The position numbers and the translations under genes were made by a program. From Lentzea sp. NBRC 105346 (GTDB lineage Bacteria > Actinomycetota > Actinomycetes > Mycobacteriales > Pseudonocardiaceae), in contig NZ_BSTQ01000008.1 in assembly GCF_030269605.1 (NCBI RefSeq), positions 1 through 64,000 of the forward strand: DNA of 64,000 bases, read 5' to 3'. Numbering within the stretch: the stretch's first letter is position 1; each line of letters starts with the position of its first letter. Positions 34,284 to 41,728 of the stretch are shown here, piece after piece. The notes under the pieces were generated by a model. That model searched no databases and was not told where the DNA came from. It saw only the letters and a list, made by a program, of their open reading frames with translations.

Positions 34284-34877
34284 TCATTGGCGAAGTTGTT
34301 CGGCGAAATGATCGGCCACGTCGCCGGCGACCTGTTCGGCGTCGCGCGAACCGTCCACTTCGTACACCCGCACGCCTAGTTTCCGTGCGTTCTGAACGGC
34401 ATCCTCCGCGATGATCCGGTCGCGGTCGATGTTCTTGATCGCGGCCCGCTTGAGCGTGCGGGCCTGGTGCTGCCGGAAGTCCTCGCTCGGCACCATCACG
34501 ATCATCCGGTCCGGCTTGCTGAACTCCATGACCAGCTCGGGCCGCAGTCCCCATCCCTCCGCGAGGACGGGCCGGCCGGAGACGAGCGCGCGCAGGTCGT
34601 CCAGCGCCCACTCGAACCGGTCGGCGAAGCTTTCCTCCAGGATGCGCTGCGCTTCCAGTTCGGCGGTCGGCTCCGGTTCGCGGCCGTACAACGGCTGCCC
34701 GCGCAGCGCGCGCTGGGCGATGCGCCGGTCGTTGTGGCCGCGCGCGTCGTGGTAGTCGTAGTGGTACACCGTGATCCCGTGCCGGTGCGCGAGGATGCGC
34801 CCGACGGTCGACTTACCCGACCACTGCGCGCCGCCGATCCACAGCGCGTTCTCCAGCGTGCCGAACGGATCCCACAT
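34284..34877 (-). CDS. P-loop NTPase / small-molecule kinase-like protein
   Basis: A 197-aa protein with a Walker A motif in LWIGGAQWSGKSTVGRILA at residues ~12-30, then VYHYDYHDARGHNDRRIAQR and a Walker-B-like LAEGWGLRPELVM near residue 104. Layout and length fit the adenylate/uridylate-kinase-like group of P-loop proteins, which phosphorylate nucleotides or small metabolites. The substrate is unknown. The start ATG at 34877 places the P-loop close to the N-terminus as expected. Antibiotic-resistance phosphotransferases of the chloramphenicol kinase type share this fold, but I see no specific support. Confidence 0.75.
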   Translation of the reverse strand: MWDPFGTLENALWIGGAQWSGKSTVGRILAHRHGITVYHYDYHDARGHNDRRIAQRALRGQPLYGREPEPTAELEAQRILEESFADRFEWALDDLRALVSGRPVLAEGWGLRPELVMEFSKPDRMIVMVPSEDFRQHQARTLKRAAIKNIDRDRIIAEDAVQNARKLGVRVYEVDGSRDAEQVAGDVADHFAEQLRQ

Positions 34878-34959
34878 CCGATCAGCTAATCAGGATCGGC
34901 TCGGGCGGGTGAGGGGATTCGGAGGAATCGTGCTGGGCCGTTCGGCTGCGCCGCTGGTC

Positions 34960-35757
34960 TCAGTGACGGCCGGCGGACTGGTCGGCCAGCACCCGGACGG
35001 CCTCGTCCACGGCAGCACACCGAGCCCGCCGCACCGCGTCCGACAGCGGCCGCAACGCCTGAGCGCGAGCCTCGGTGGCCGAAGCCGACATCGCCCCACC
35101 GGGAGTGTCGGACGCGGCGACCTTGAGAATCGCGTCCACCTCCGCGGCCCGCTGCAACACCCGCAGCGCCCGAGGCGGCATCCCCTGCGGCCAGGGCAGC
35201 GTCGAGTTGGCGGTGGCCAGCTCCGCGATCTCCTTGCGCACGTTGGGCCGGTGCCGCGCCACGTCCAACGTCACCAGCGTGCTGGCGGCCTCCCGCATCG
35301 CGGCACCGAGCCCGTGCTCGGCCTCGCCGATCGGAATGTGCTCCAAACCCGAAGAAGTGGGCAAATCGAACACAGTCCACCGCATCACGCCATCGGCGAC
35401 GAGTTTGGGCACGAGTCCGACGCTCACCGAAGGCACGACGATCGCCTCGCCGGCACGCAGAGCGCACTGGGAGAGGGGGCCCTTGCCGCCGAGTCCGCGA
35501 ACATCCCCGGCGACGGGAAGTACGAGCCGTGCGCCGGTCGCTCCCGCCCGCCGCAGGGCGGCCAGCAGCAGGGCGGGCCCCACGGGGGCCTCGTCGGGAC
35601 CGGGCAGGTCGAGCGCGGTGGCCGTGCCGTCGTCGTCGGCGACCACCTCGTGCAGCTCGGCCCACGTCTGCAGGGCGTCGAGGACGTCGTCGGAGGCGGC
35701 CAGACCATGCAGCCATCCCGACGTCCACACGACCAGCGTGGCACTCGCACAGGACAC
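34960..35757 (-). CDS. conserved hypothetical actinobacterial protein
   Basis: A 265-aa soluble protein without a recognised domain. The N-terminal half has alternating hydrophobic strands (ATLVVWTSGWLHGL, PALLLAALRRAGATGARLVL), the middle has AGEAIVVPSVSVGLVPKLVA, and the C-terminal half is helical with many Ala and Arg. It resembles uncharacterised proteins found across mycobacteria and relatives near hemH. Rv1486c, which follows hemZ in M. tuberculosis, is a candidate orthologue to test. No membrane segment or metal motif is evident. Confidence 0.7.
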   Translation of the reverse strand: MSCASATLVVWTSGWLHGLAASDDVLDALQTWAELHEVVADDDGTATALDLPGPDEAPVGPALLLAALRRAGATGARLVLPVAGDVRGLGGKGPLSQCALRAGEAIVVPSVSVGLVPKLVADGVMRWTVFDLPTSSGLEHIPIGEAEHGLGAAMREAASTLVTLDVARHRPNVRKEIAELATANSTLPWPQGMPPRALRVLQRAAEVDAILKVAASDTPGGAMSASATEARAQALRPLSDAVRRARCAAVDEAVRVLADQSAGRH

Positions 35758-35788
35758 GCTTCGAGATTACGGCGTGCGGGGCGGTGCG

Positions 35789-36268
35789 CTAGCCAACGGG
35801 TCCGATGTGGCGTTCCAACAGGGCACGGAACCGGTCACGTTCGTCTTGATCGGCGAACGCCCGGTGCGGCACCGACAACGCGACGGCGCCCTCGTCGAGG
35901 GTGCGCAGGACGAACCCGGACCGCGTCTCGGTCCAGCTGGGCAGCTCCGCCCAGTCGATCTCCTCGCGGATCGTGCCGCCGACGGCCATGCGGAACGAGT
36001 ACTCGTCGGCGCTGCCCACGACGGTCTGGCTGACCAGGTCGTTCGAGCTGAACCGCCACCACACGGCGACCGGCTCCATCAGGCCGATGACCAGCGCGAA
36101 CGCCAGGCCGAACAGGCCGGCGGCGGTCATGTCCACGAACAGCAGCACGACCGAGAACCCGCCCAGGACCAGGGCGAACCAGGGGGCCCAGCGGAACATC
36201 GGGACCATCGTCCGGAGGCTGGTGCGCCAGTCCGCGGGGGAGGGCGCCCATCGAAAGTCAACACTCAT
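35789..36268 (-). CDS. YcxB-like membrane protein
   Basis: A 159-aa protein with two adjacent membrane helices (APWFALVLGGFSVVLLFVDM and AAGLFGLAFALVIGLMEPVA) and a C-terminal PH-like domain. The segments VVGSADEYSFRM, IDWAELPSWTETRSGFVL and VPHRAFADQDERDRFRALL fit the YcxB family, whose role is unknown. The ATG at 36268 precedes the first helix. It stands 31 bp from the next minus-strand gene. Confidence 0.75.
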   Translation of the reverse strand: MSVDFRWAPSPADWRTSLRTMVPMFRWAPWFALVLGGFSVVLLFVDMTAAGLFGLAFALVIGLMEPVAVWWRFSSNDLVSQTVVGSADEYSFRMAVGGTIREEIDWAELPSWTETRSGFVLRTLDEGAVALSVPHRAFADQDERDRFRALLERHIGPVG

Positions 36269-36320
36269 CGCCGGCCATTGTGCACCATGCGAGGGCTGAC
36301 CGTTCGCGAAACGAGGCTTC

Positions 36321-36848
36321 CTACAATTCCGGGCTTTTCTGGACGACACCGAATGGCGACACCAGCAAATCGGCGGCGTTCACCGGCACCCGTGTGGCGG
36401 CGATCCGGCCGTCGTTGTCCACCGTGAGGGCCAGCGGGGTTCGATCGAGCCGGAGCGCGCGGTCGGCCGTCCCGTCCCGCTGGTAGAGCACGGTCAGCCA
36501 CGGTGGCACCGGCGCGGGCCGCGCGGCGACGTCGATGATCGCCACGACGCGGTCGGGCGGCGCGTTCTTCGTCCTGTTCAGCCGTTCGAGCAGTCGTGCG
36601 CAGGGCCCGCACCGCGGGTTCAGCATCAGGAGCACGAGTGGCGGCTCGCCGACGGTCGCCGGCGCCCCGTCGGCGTCCTCGAGTTCCAGTGCGGGCAACG
36701 GTGTCCCGGGCTGTGGTCCGCTGGACGTGTGCACCTCGGCACGTTCGAGTGCGGTCGTCACCTTGCTCACCAAGCCGAGCAGCACGATCGACTGCGCGAT
36801 CACCAGCACGGTCAGCGCGACGAACGCGGCGATCCACGGTGTGCTCAC
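36321..36848 (-). CDS. membrane-tethered thioredoxin-fold protein (MauD-like)
   Basis: A 175-aa protein with an N-terminal membrane helix (IAAFVALTVLVIAQSIVLLG) and an extracytoplasmic thioredoxin-like fold carrying the active site NPRCGPCARLLE near residue 93. This is the layout of MauD, the thiol-disulfide protein needed to mature the disulfide-rich small subunit of methylamine dehydrogenase. The GTG start at 36848 overlaps the stop of the MauE/DoxX-like gene upstream. It is the third gene in the operon of Cys-rich protein, MauE-like and MauD-like protein. Confidence 0.85.
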   Translation of the reverse strand: MSTPWIAAFVALTVLVIAQSIVLLGLVSKVTTALERAEVHTSSGPQPGTPLPALELEDADGAPATVGEPPLVLLMLNPRCGPCARLLERLNRTKNAPPDRVVAIIDVAARPAPVPPWLTVLYQRDGTADRALRLDRTPLALTVDNDGRIAATRVPVNAADLLVSPFGVVQKSPEL

Positions 36849-37357
36849 GCCGGTTTCCCCAGCACTCGCGCCAGATGTGCCGCGCCGGACACCACTTGCG
36901 CGGTCAGCGCCATGGCGACCAACGTGATCACCACGGCGATTCCGGTGACCGCGGGCACCGCCGAGGGCAGGGCGGCCACGGCGACGGCGGCAGCGGACAG
37001 CACGACGTTGCGCGCCACGAGCCACCAGCTGATCTCGCGGTCGGTGCCGCCGCAGCCGCAGTCGAACCGCTCGCCCCGCACCAGGTTCACCGCCATCGCC
37101 ACGGCGAACGCGACCAGCAGCCCGGCGGCGAGTGGCGCCGCGACGCGCGGCGCCACACCGAGCAGCAGTAGCGCGCCGCAGCCCACCTCGAGCAGCGGAA
37201 CCAGTGTGGCGACAAGGGGAACGAGCGCGGCGGGCAGCACGCGGTACCGATCGACGGTCGCGGCGAAGTCCACAGTGGACCCGAGCTTCGCCGCGCCGGC
37301 GACCAGCAGCATCGTGCCGAGCGCGAGTCGCGTACCGAACAGGAAGGCGGAGATCAT
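36845..37357 (-). CDS. MauE/DoxX-like integral membrane protein
   Basis: A 170-aa protein with four to five membrane helices (FLFGTRLALGTMLLVAGAAK, VPLLEVGCGALLLLGVAP and others). A cysteine pair in ERFDCGCGGTDREISWWLVA lies between helices 3 and 4, as in MauE-type proteins that pass reducing or oxidising equivalents across the membrane. The start overlaps the stop of the Cys-rich exported protein gene by 4 bp, and the end overlaps the MauD-like gene by 4 bp. No methylamine dehydrogenase large subunit gene is in the window. Confidence 0.85.
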   Translation of the reverse strand: MISAFLFGTRLALGTMLLVAGAAKLGSTVDFAATVDRYRVLPAALVPLVATLVPLLEVGCGALLLLGVAPRVAAPLAAGLLVAFAVAMAVNLVRGERFDCGCGGTDREISWWLVARNVVLSAAAVAVAALPSAVPAVTGIAVVITLVAMALTAQVVSGAAHLARVLGKPA

Positions 37358-37680
37358 GCCGCCAGGGAACACGACTGCTGGCGGGCGGCCGCGACCTCCT
37401 GCGCCTCGGCCTGGATCTCCGGATCGTCCACACAGGTGAGGTAGCAGTTCTGAAGTGCCGTGTTCGCAGCGCACTTGCAGGCCCAGTCGTCGAACGCGCA
37501 CGCGTGGAGCGCGGTGTGCCCGGCGTCCTTGCACGCGTCGAAGACCGGTTGGTCCCCGCACGCCGCTCGGGCCCGCGAGGCGCCGGGCAGACCGGTGACC
37601 GTGGCGACGCCGGCTCCGAAGGTCGCGGCCAGCGCTCGGAGGAGCCATCTGCGGTTGCGTGAATGATCGCGCATGGACAT
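37354..37680 (-). CDS. small cysteine-rich exported protein (Tat-type signal)
   Basis: A 108-aa precursor. The N-terminus has a twin-arginine-like motif (SRNRRWLLRAL) and a hydrophobic stretch ending ASRARA, so export by Tat is likely. The ~68-residue mature part has eight cysteines, enough for four disulfides, with a dense core at HACAFDDWACKCAANTALQN. It lacks the length and Trp pair of MauA, so it is probably not methylamine dehydrogenase light chain. Its spacing recalls the eight-Cys CFEM pattern of fungal surface proteins, which may be chance. Coupling to MauE- and MauD-like genes suggests that it is their folding client. Confidence 0.7.
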   Translation of the reverse strand: MSMRDHSRNRRWLLRALAATFGAGVATVTGLPGASRARAACGDQPVFDACKDAGHTALHACAFDDWACKCAANTALQNCYLTCVDDPEIQAEAQEVAAARQQSCSLAA

Positions 37681-37916
37681 GAAAGCACCACGCTTTCGGA
37701 GTTCTCCGGCCGGGCGCCGGGGGATCGGTGCGGTTTCAGCACACGGAGAACGCACGCAGAATAATTTGTTGATATTCCATCCGGAAGTGTCTACCCGGCG
37801 GTATCTTTAAATGGTCGAATTTGTGACGGACACTCGCAATTCCGATGCGGTCACGCTGCGTGGGCTGGAGTCGCTCCACGTCGACTCCGGCGGCAACCGC
37901 AAGTAGCGTCGGTGAC

Positions 37917-39308
37917 GTGACCCAGAACGCCCCGAAAGAACGCACGGTGGGCGAGCTGCGTGCCGCAGGGCACCGGCCGCGCGGCGTGAAGACCGAGATC
38001 AGGGACAACCTCCTCGCCGCGCTGCGCGAACGCCGGGACCCGTGGCCGGGCATCGTCGGCTTCGAGCGGACCGTGTTGCCGCAGCTCGAACGGGCGTTGC
38101 TCGCCGGGCACGACGTCGTCCTGCTGGGTGAACGTGGCCAGGGCAAGACCCGGTTGCTGCGCACGCTCGTGACGTTGCTGGACGAGTGGACGCCGGTCAT
38201 CGAGGGCTCCGAGCTGGGCGAACACCCGCTGGAGCCGATCACACCCGAATCCAAGCGGCGGGCCCGCGAGCTGGGCGACGACCTGCCCGTCGTGTGGCGG
38301 CACCGCGACGAGCGGTACGCCGAGAAGCTCGCCACGCCGGACACGTCCGTCGGCGACCTGGTCGGCGACGTCGACCCGGTGAAGGTCGCGGAGGGGCGCA
38401 GTCTCGGCGACCCGGAGACGATCCACTACGGCCTGCTGCCGCGCGGCCACCGTGGGATCATCGCGATCAACGAGCTGCCGGACCTCGCCGAACGCATCCA
38501 GGTCGCGCTGCTCAACGTCATGGAGGAACGCGACATCCAGGTTCGCGGCTACACGCTGCGGCTGCCGCTGGACGTGCTGCTCGTCGCGACCGCGAACCCC
38601 GAGGACTACACGAACCGCGGCCGCATCATCACGCCGCTGAAGGACCGGTTCGGCGCCGAGGTGCGCACGCACTACCCGCTGGAGATCGCCGACGAGGTCG
38701 CGCTCGTGCGGCAGGAGGCCGACGTCGTCGCCGAGGTGGGCGACCACCTGCTGGAGATCATCGCCCGGTTCGTCCGGCACCTGCGCGAGTCGACGTCGAT
38801 CGACCAGCGGTCGGGTGTCTCGGCGCGGTTCGCGGTCGCGGCGGCGGAAACGGTTGCGGCGTCCGCGTTGCGGCGCAGCGCGTTGATCGGCGAGACGCCC
38901 GCGATCGCGCGGCCCGTCGACCTGTTGTCGGTGCCGGACGTGCTGCGCGGCAAGCTCGAGTTCGAGGCGGGGGAGGAGGGGCGCGAGGACGAGGTCCTGA
39001 TCCACCTGCTGCGCCGCTCGATCGCGGACACCGCGCGCAACCGCTTCGCCGGGCTCAACCTGCGCGCGCTGGCGGACACGGTCTCCGACGGGCACCCCGT
39101 CGCGACCGGCGACCGCGTGCACGCGGGTGACCTGCTGGCCGCGTTGCCGGAACTGCCGGTGCTGCACGAGGTCGCGGCGCGGCTGGGCGCCGGTCCGAAG
39201 GATCCCGTCGGCCGCATCGCGTCGGCCGTCGAGCTGGCGTTGGAGTCGCTGTACCTGACGCGGCATCTCGCCAAGGACGAGGACGACGAACGACAGGTCT
39301 ACGGGTGA
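37917..39308 (+). CDS. AAA+ ATPase, magnesium-chelatase subunit I-like
   Basis: A 463-aa AAA+ protein of the ChlI/BchI-like group. Walker A is LLGERGQGKTRLL near residue 75, an insertion follows, Walker B-like GIIAINELPDL lies near residue 180, and sensor 1 is VATANPEDYTNRGRI near residue 222. The C-terminal part is helical. It works with VWA proteins; the next gene is one and overlaps by 4 bp (GTGA). No chlorophyll or cobalamin genes are near, so the pair is more likely a MoxR/CoxD-CoxE-style chaperone module than a chelatase. GTG 37917 gives a natural N-terminus. The 236-bp gap upstream must carry its promoter and that of the divergent Cys-rich operon. Confidence 0.87.
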   Translation: MTQNAPKERTVGELRAAGHRPRGVKTEIRDNLLAALRERRDPWPGIVGFERTVLPQLERALLAGHDVVLLGERGQGKTRLLRTLVTLLDEWTPVIEGSELGEHPLEPITPESKRRARELGDDLPVVWRHRDERYAEKLATPDTSVGDLVGDVDPVKVAEGRSLGDPETIHYGLLPRGHRGIIAINELPDLAERIQVALLNVMEERDIQVRGYTLRLPLDVLLVATANPEDYTNRGRIITPLKDRFGAEVRTHYPLEIADEVALVRQEADVVAEVGDHLLEIIARFVRHLRESTSIDQRSGVSARFAVAAAETVAASALRRSALIGETPAIARPVDLLSVPDVLRGKLEFEAGEEGREDEVLIHLLRRSIADTARNRFAGLNLRALADTVSDGHPVATGDRVHAGDLLAALPELPVLHEVAARLGAGPKDPVGRIASAVELALESLYLTRHLAKDEDDERQVYG

Positions 39309-41233
39309 AATACCGCTACGGACGCTGGGGAGGCGGCGCGGACCCGCTCGCGCCGCCCACCGACCTGCGCGCGGCGGTCGACGAGCTGGGTCGCGAGATC
39401 ATGGAGGGCGCCTCGCCGGCGTCCGCGCTGCGCGAGCTGCTGCGCCGCGGCGTCGAGGGCACCCGCGGCCTCGACGACCTGACGAGCCGCCTGTGGCAGC
39501 GGCGGGCCGCGATCCAGCGCAGGCACCGCCTCGACGGCACCCTGCAGGAGGTCCGCCGCCTGCTCGACGAGGCGCTGGACGCCGAACGCCGGGCGCTGTT
39601 CCCCGACCCTTCGGACGACGCCCGGTTCCGCGAGGCCCAGCTCGACGCGCTGCCGCCGGGCACGGCCGCCGCGGTCCGCGAGCTGGCGGAGTACGACTGG
39701 CAGTCGCCCGAGGCGCGCCAGTCGTACGAGAAGATCCAGGAACTGCTCGGCCGCGAGCTGCTCGACCAGCGCTTCCAGGGCATGAAGCAGGCCCTGGAGG
39801 GCGTCGACCGCTCGGACGTCAAACGCATCCAGCGCATGCTGCGCGACCTGAACGAACTGCTGAATGCGCATGCCACCGGCTCGCCGGACACGCAACGCAT
39901 GTTCGACGACTTCATGCGCAAGCACGGCGAGTTCTTCCCGGAGAACCCGCGCAACGTCGACGAGCTGATCGACGCGCTGGCGGCCCGCTCCGCCGCCGCG
40001 CAACGGATGATGAACTCGATGACGGCCGAACAGCGCGCCGAGCTGGCCGCGTTGAGCGAGCAGGCCTTCGGTTCAACGGGAATCGGCTCCGAACTGTCGC
40101 GTTTGGACTCGATGCTGCAGGCCCTGCGGCCGGGCGAGGACTGGACGTCCTCCGCGCGCTTCCGCGGCCAGGACCCCCTGGGACTGGGCGAGGGCGCGCA
40201 GGCGATGGCCGACCTGGCCGAACTGGACGCGCTCGCCGAACAGCTCGCGCAGTCCTATCCGGGCGCCCGCCTGGAGGACATCGACCTGGAGGCGCTGGAA
40301 CGCCAGCTCGGCCCCGAGGCGTCCGTGGACGCGCGTCGGCTGGCGGAGCTGGAACGCGCGCTGCGGCAGCAGAACATCCTCGAACGCGCCCCCGACGGAA
40401 CACTCCAGCTGACCCCGAAAGCGTTGCGCCGCCTGGGCGAGACGGCGCTGCGCGGCGTGATCGACAAGATCCGCGGCCAGGGCCAGCGTGACAGCCAGCG
40501 CGCGGGCGCCGCCGGTGAGCCGACCGGCAGCACGCGACCGTGGCAGTTCGGCGACACCGAGCCGTGGGACATCCCGCGGACCATGCGCAACGCCGTGCTG
40601 CGCTCGGGCGAGCTGAAGCTGGACGTCGTCGACGTCGAGATCTCCGAGACCGAGCAACGATCCCGCGCCGCCGTCGCGCTGTGCGTCGACACGTCGTGGT
40701 CGATGGTCCAAGACGGACGCTGGGTCCCGATGAAGCGCACCGCCCTGGCGCTGCATCACCTGGTGCGCACGCGGTTCCGTTCGGACGCCCTGCAGTTGAT
40801 CACGTTCGGCCGATACGCCGAGACCGTCGACATAGGACAGTTGACGGCGCTGGAAGGCGTGTGGGAACAGGGCACCAACCTGCACCACGCCCTGCTGCTG
40901 GCGTGCCGCCACCTGCGCCGCCACCCGGACGCCCAGCCCGTCGTGCTGGTCGTGACGGACGGCGAACCCACCGCGCACCTGGAGTCGGACGGCGAGGCGG
41001 AGTTCAACTACCCGCCCCTCCCGCGCACGCTGGCCCGCACGCTGGCCGAGGTCGACTCGATGGCCCGCCTGGGCGCCACGATCACCGTCTTCATGCTCGG
41101 CGAGGACCCGCGCCTCGCCGCCTTCGTGGACATGGTCGCCCGCCGCTCGGGCGGCCGCGTGGTGGCCCCGGACCTCGACGGCCTGGGCGCCGCCGTCGTC
41201 TCCGACTACCTCCGCAACCGCAAACGCTCATGA
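39305..41233 (+). CDS. VWA-domain protein (CoxE-like) partner of AAA ATPase
   Basis: A 642-aa soluble protein. The N-terminal ~400 residues are helical and charged. The C-terminal third is a VWA domain with a MIDAS motif in LCVDTSWSMVQDGRW near residue 460, a Thr in QGTNLHHALLLA near residue 522, and the conserved VVLVVTDGEPTAHL near residue 545. Metal-dependent binding of a client, driven by the coupled AAA ATPase, is the likely role. The GTG start overlaps the ATPase stop. The client is not identifiable from the neighbourhood. Confidence 0.87.
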   Translation: MKYRYGRWGGGADPLAPPTDLRAAVDELGREIMEGASPASALRELLRRGVEGTRGLDDLTSRLWQRRAAIQRRHRLDGTLQEVRRLLDEALDAERRALFPDPSDDARFREAQLDALPPGTAAAVRELAEYDWQSPEARQSYEKIQELLGRELLDQRFQGMKQALEGVDRSDVKRIQRMLRDLNELLNAHATGSPDTQRMFDDFMRKHGEFFPENPRNVDELIDALAARSAAAQRMMNSMTAEQRAELAALSEQAFGSTGIGSELSRLDSMLQALRPGEDWTSSARFRGQDPLGLGEGAQAMADLAELDALAEQLAQSYPGARLEDIDLEALERQLGPEASVDARRLAELERALRQQNILERAPDGTLQLTPKALRRLGETALRGVIDKIRGQGQRDSQRAGAAGEPTGSTRPWQFGDTEPWDIPRTMRNAVLRSGELKLDVVDVEISETEQRSRAAVALCVDTSWSMVQDGRWVPMKRTALALHHLVRTRFRSDALQLITFGRYAETVDIGQLTALEGVWEQGTNLHHALLLACRHLRRHPDAQPVVLVVTDGEPTAHLESDGEAEFNYPPLPRTLARTLAEVDSMARLGATITVFMLGEDPRLAAFVDMVARRSGGRVVAPDLDGLGAAVVSDYLRNRKRS

Positions 41234-41239
41234 GTAATG

Positions 41240-41292
41240 ACCGTTATGGCCACCATGACGGACCTCAGGTCTGCGAAGGTGGCCATAACGGT
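41240..41292. repeat. palindromic element with inner mini-stem
   Basis: Outer arms 41240-41254 (accgttatggccacc) and 41278-41292 are perfectly complementary. The inner palindrome gacctcaggtc (41261-41271) is shared with the element at 30152. It lies 7 bp after the VWA gene stop, where it may also act as a terminator. Confidence 0.7.
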
Positions 41293-41317
41293 TCTTGTCA
41301 GGGGTAGGTGGCACGCT

Positions 41318-41698
41318 ATGACGCAAGGGGTGCTCCGAACAGGGGGACCCCTGCGCGCGCTCGCGGTCGCGGCCGTGGTGAGCGGAATTCCGTCGACCGT
41401 GCACGCGATCGCCACCCGAAGGGACCCACTCGCCGCCACCCGCGCCGCGGGAAGCCTGCTCGGAGGCGGCGTGGCCGCGGGAGTGGTCGCACACCTCGGG
41501 ATCTCGGCGTGGTGGACCCTCGTGCTGACGAAGGCACACGTCCGAGGTGCCGCCCGCGGCGCGGCGGCGGGAGCGGCGATCGCGCTGCTGGACCTGGAGA
41601 TCATCGGCAGGCGCTACCCGGAGATCCGCGCCCTGCCGCGGGTTCCGCAGTGGCTGGACCACATCGTGTTCGGCGCCGTCGTGGGCGCCCTGCTGTAA
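41318..41698 (+). CDS. small membrane protein
   Basis: A 126-aa protein with hydrophobic segments (RALAVAAVVSGIPSTVHAIA, SLLGGGVAAGVVAHLGISAW, HIVFGAVVGALL) and no catalytic motif. Similar small proteins with the ending RVPQWLDHIVFGAVVGA-like are scattered in actinomycetes without assigned function. The ATG at 41318 is chosen because earlier in-frame starts fall inside the palindrome at 41240-41292. Confidence 0.65.
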   Translation: MTQGVLRTGGPLRALAVAAVVSGIPSTVHAIATRRDPLAATRAAGSLLGGGVAAGVVAHLGISAWWTLVLTKAHVRGAARGAAAGAAIALLDLEIIGRRYPEIRALPRVPQWLDHIVFGAVVGALL

Positions 41699-41728
41699 CA
41701 CACCGCGCGCACAGCCCTACATAGGGAC

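Noticed and set aside
37354..37680. Cys-rich protein as methylamine dehydrogenase light chain (MauA)
   Set aside because: The mature part is too short, no Trp pair for the TTQ cofactor is present, and there is no large-subunit gene.
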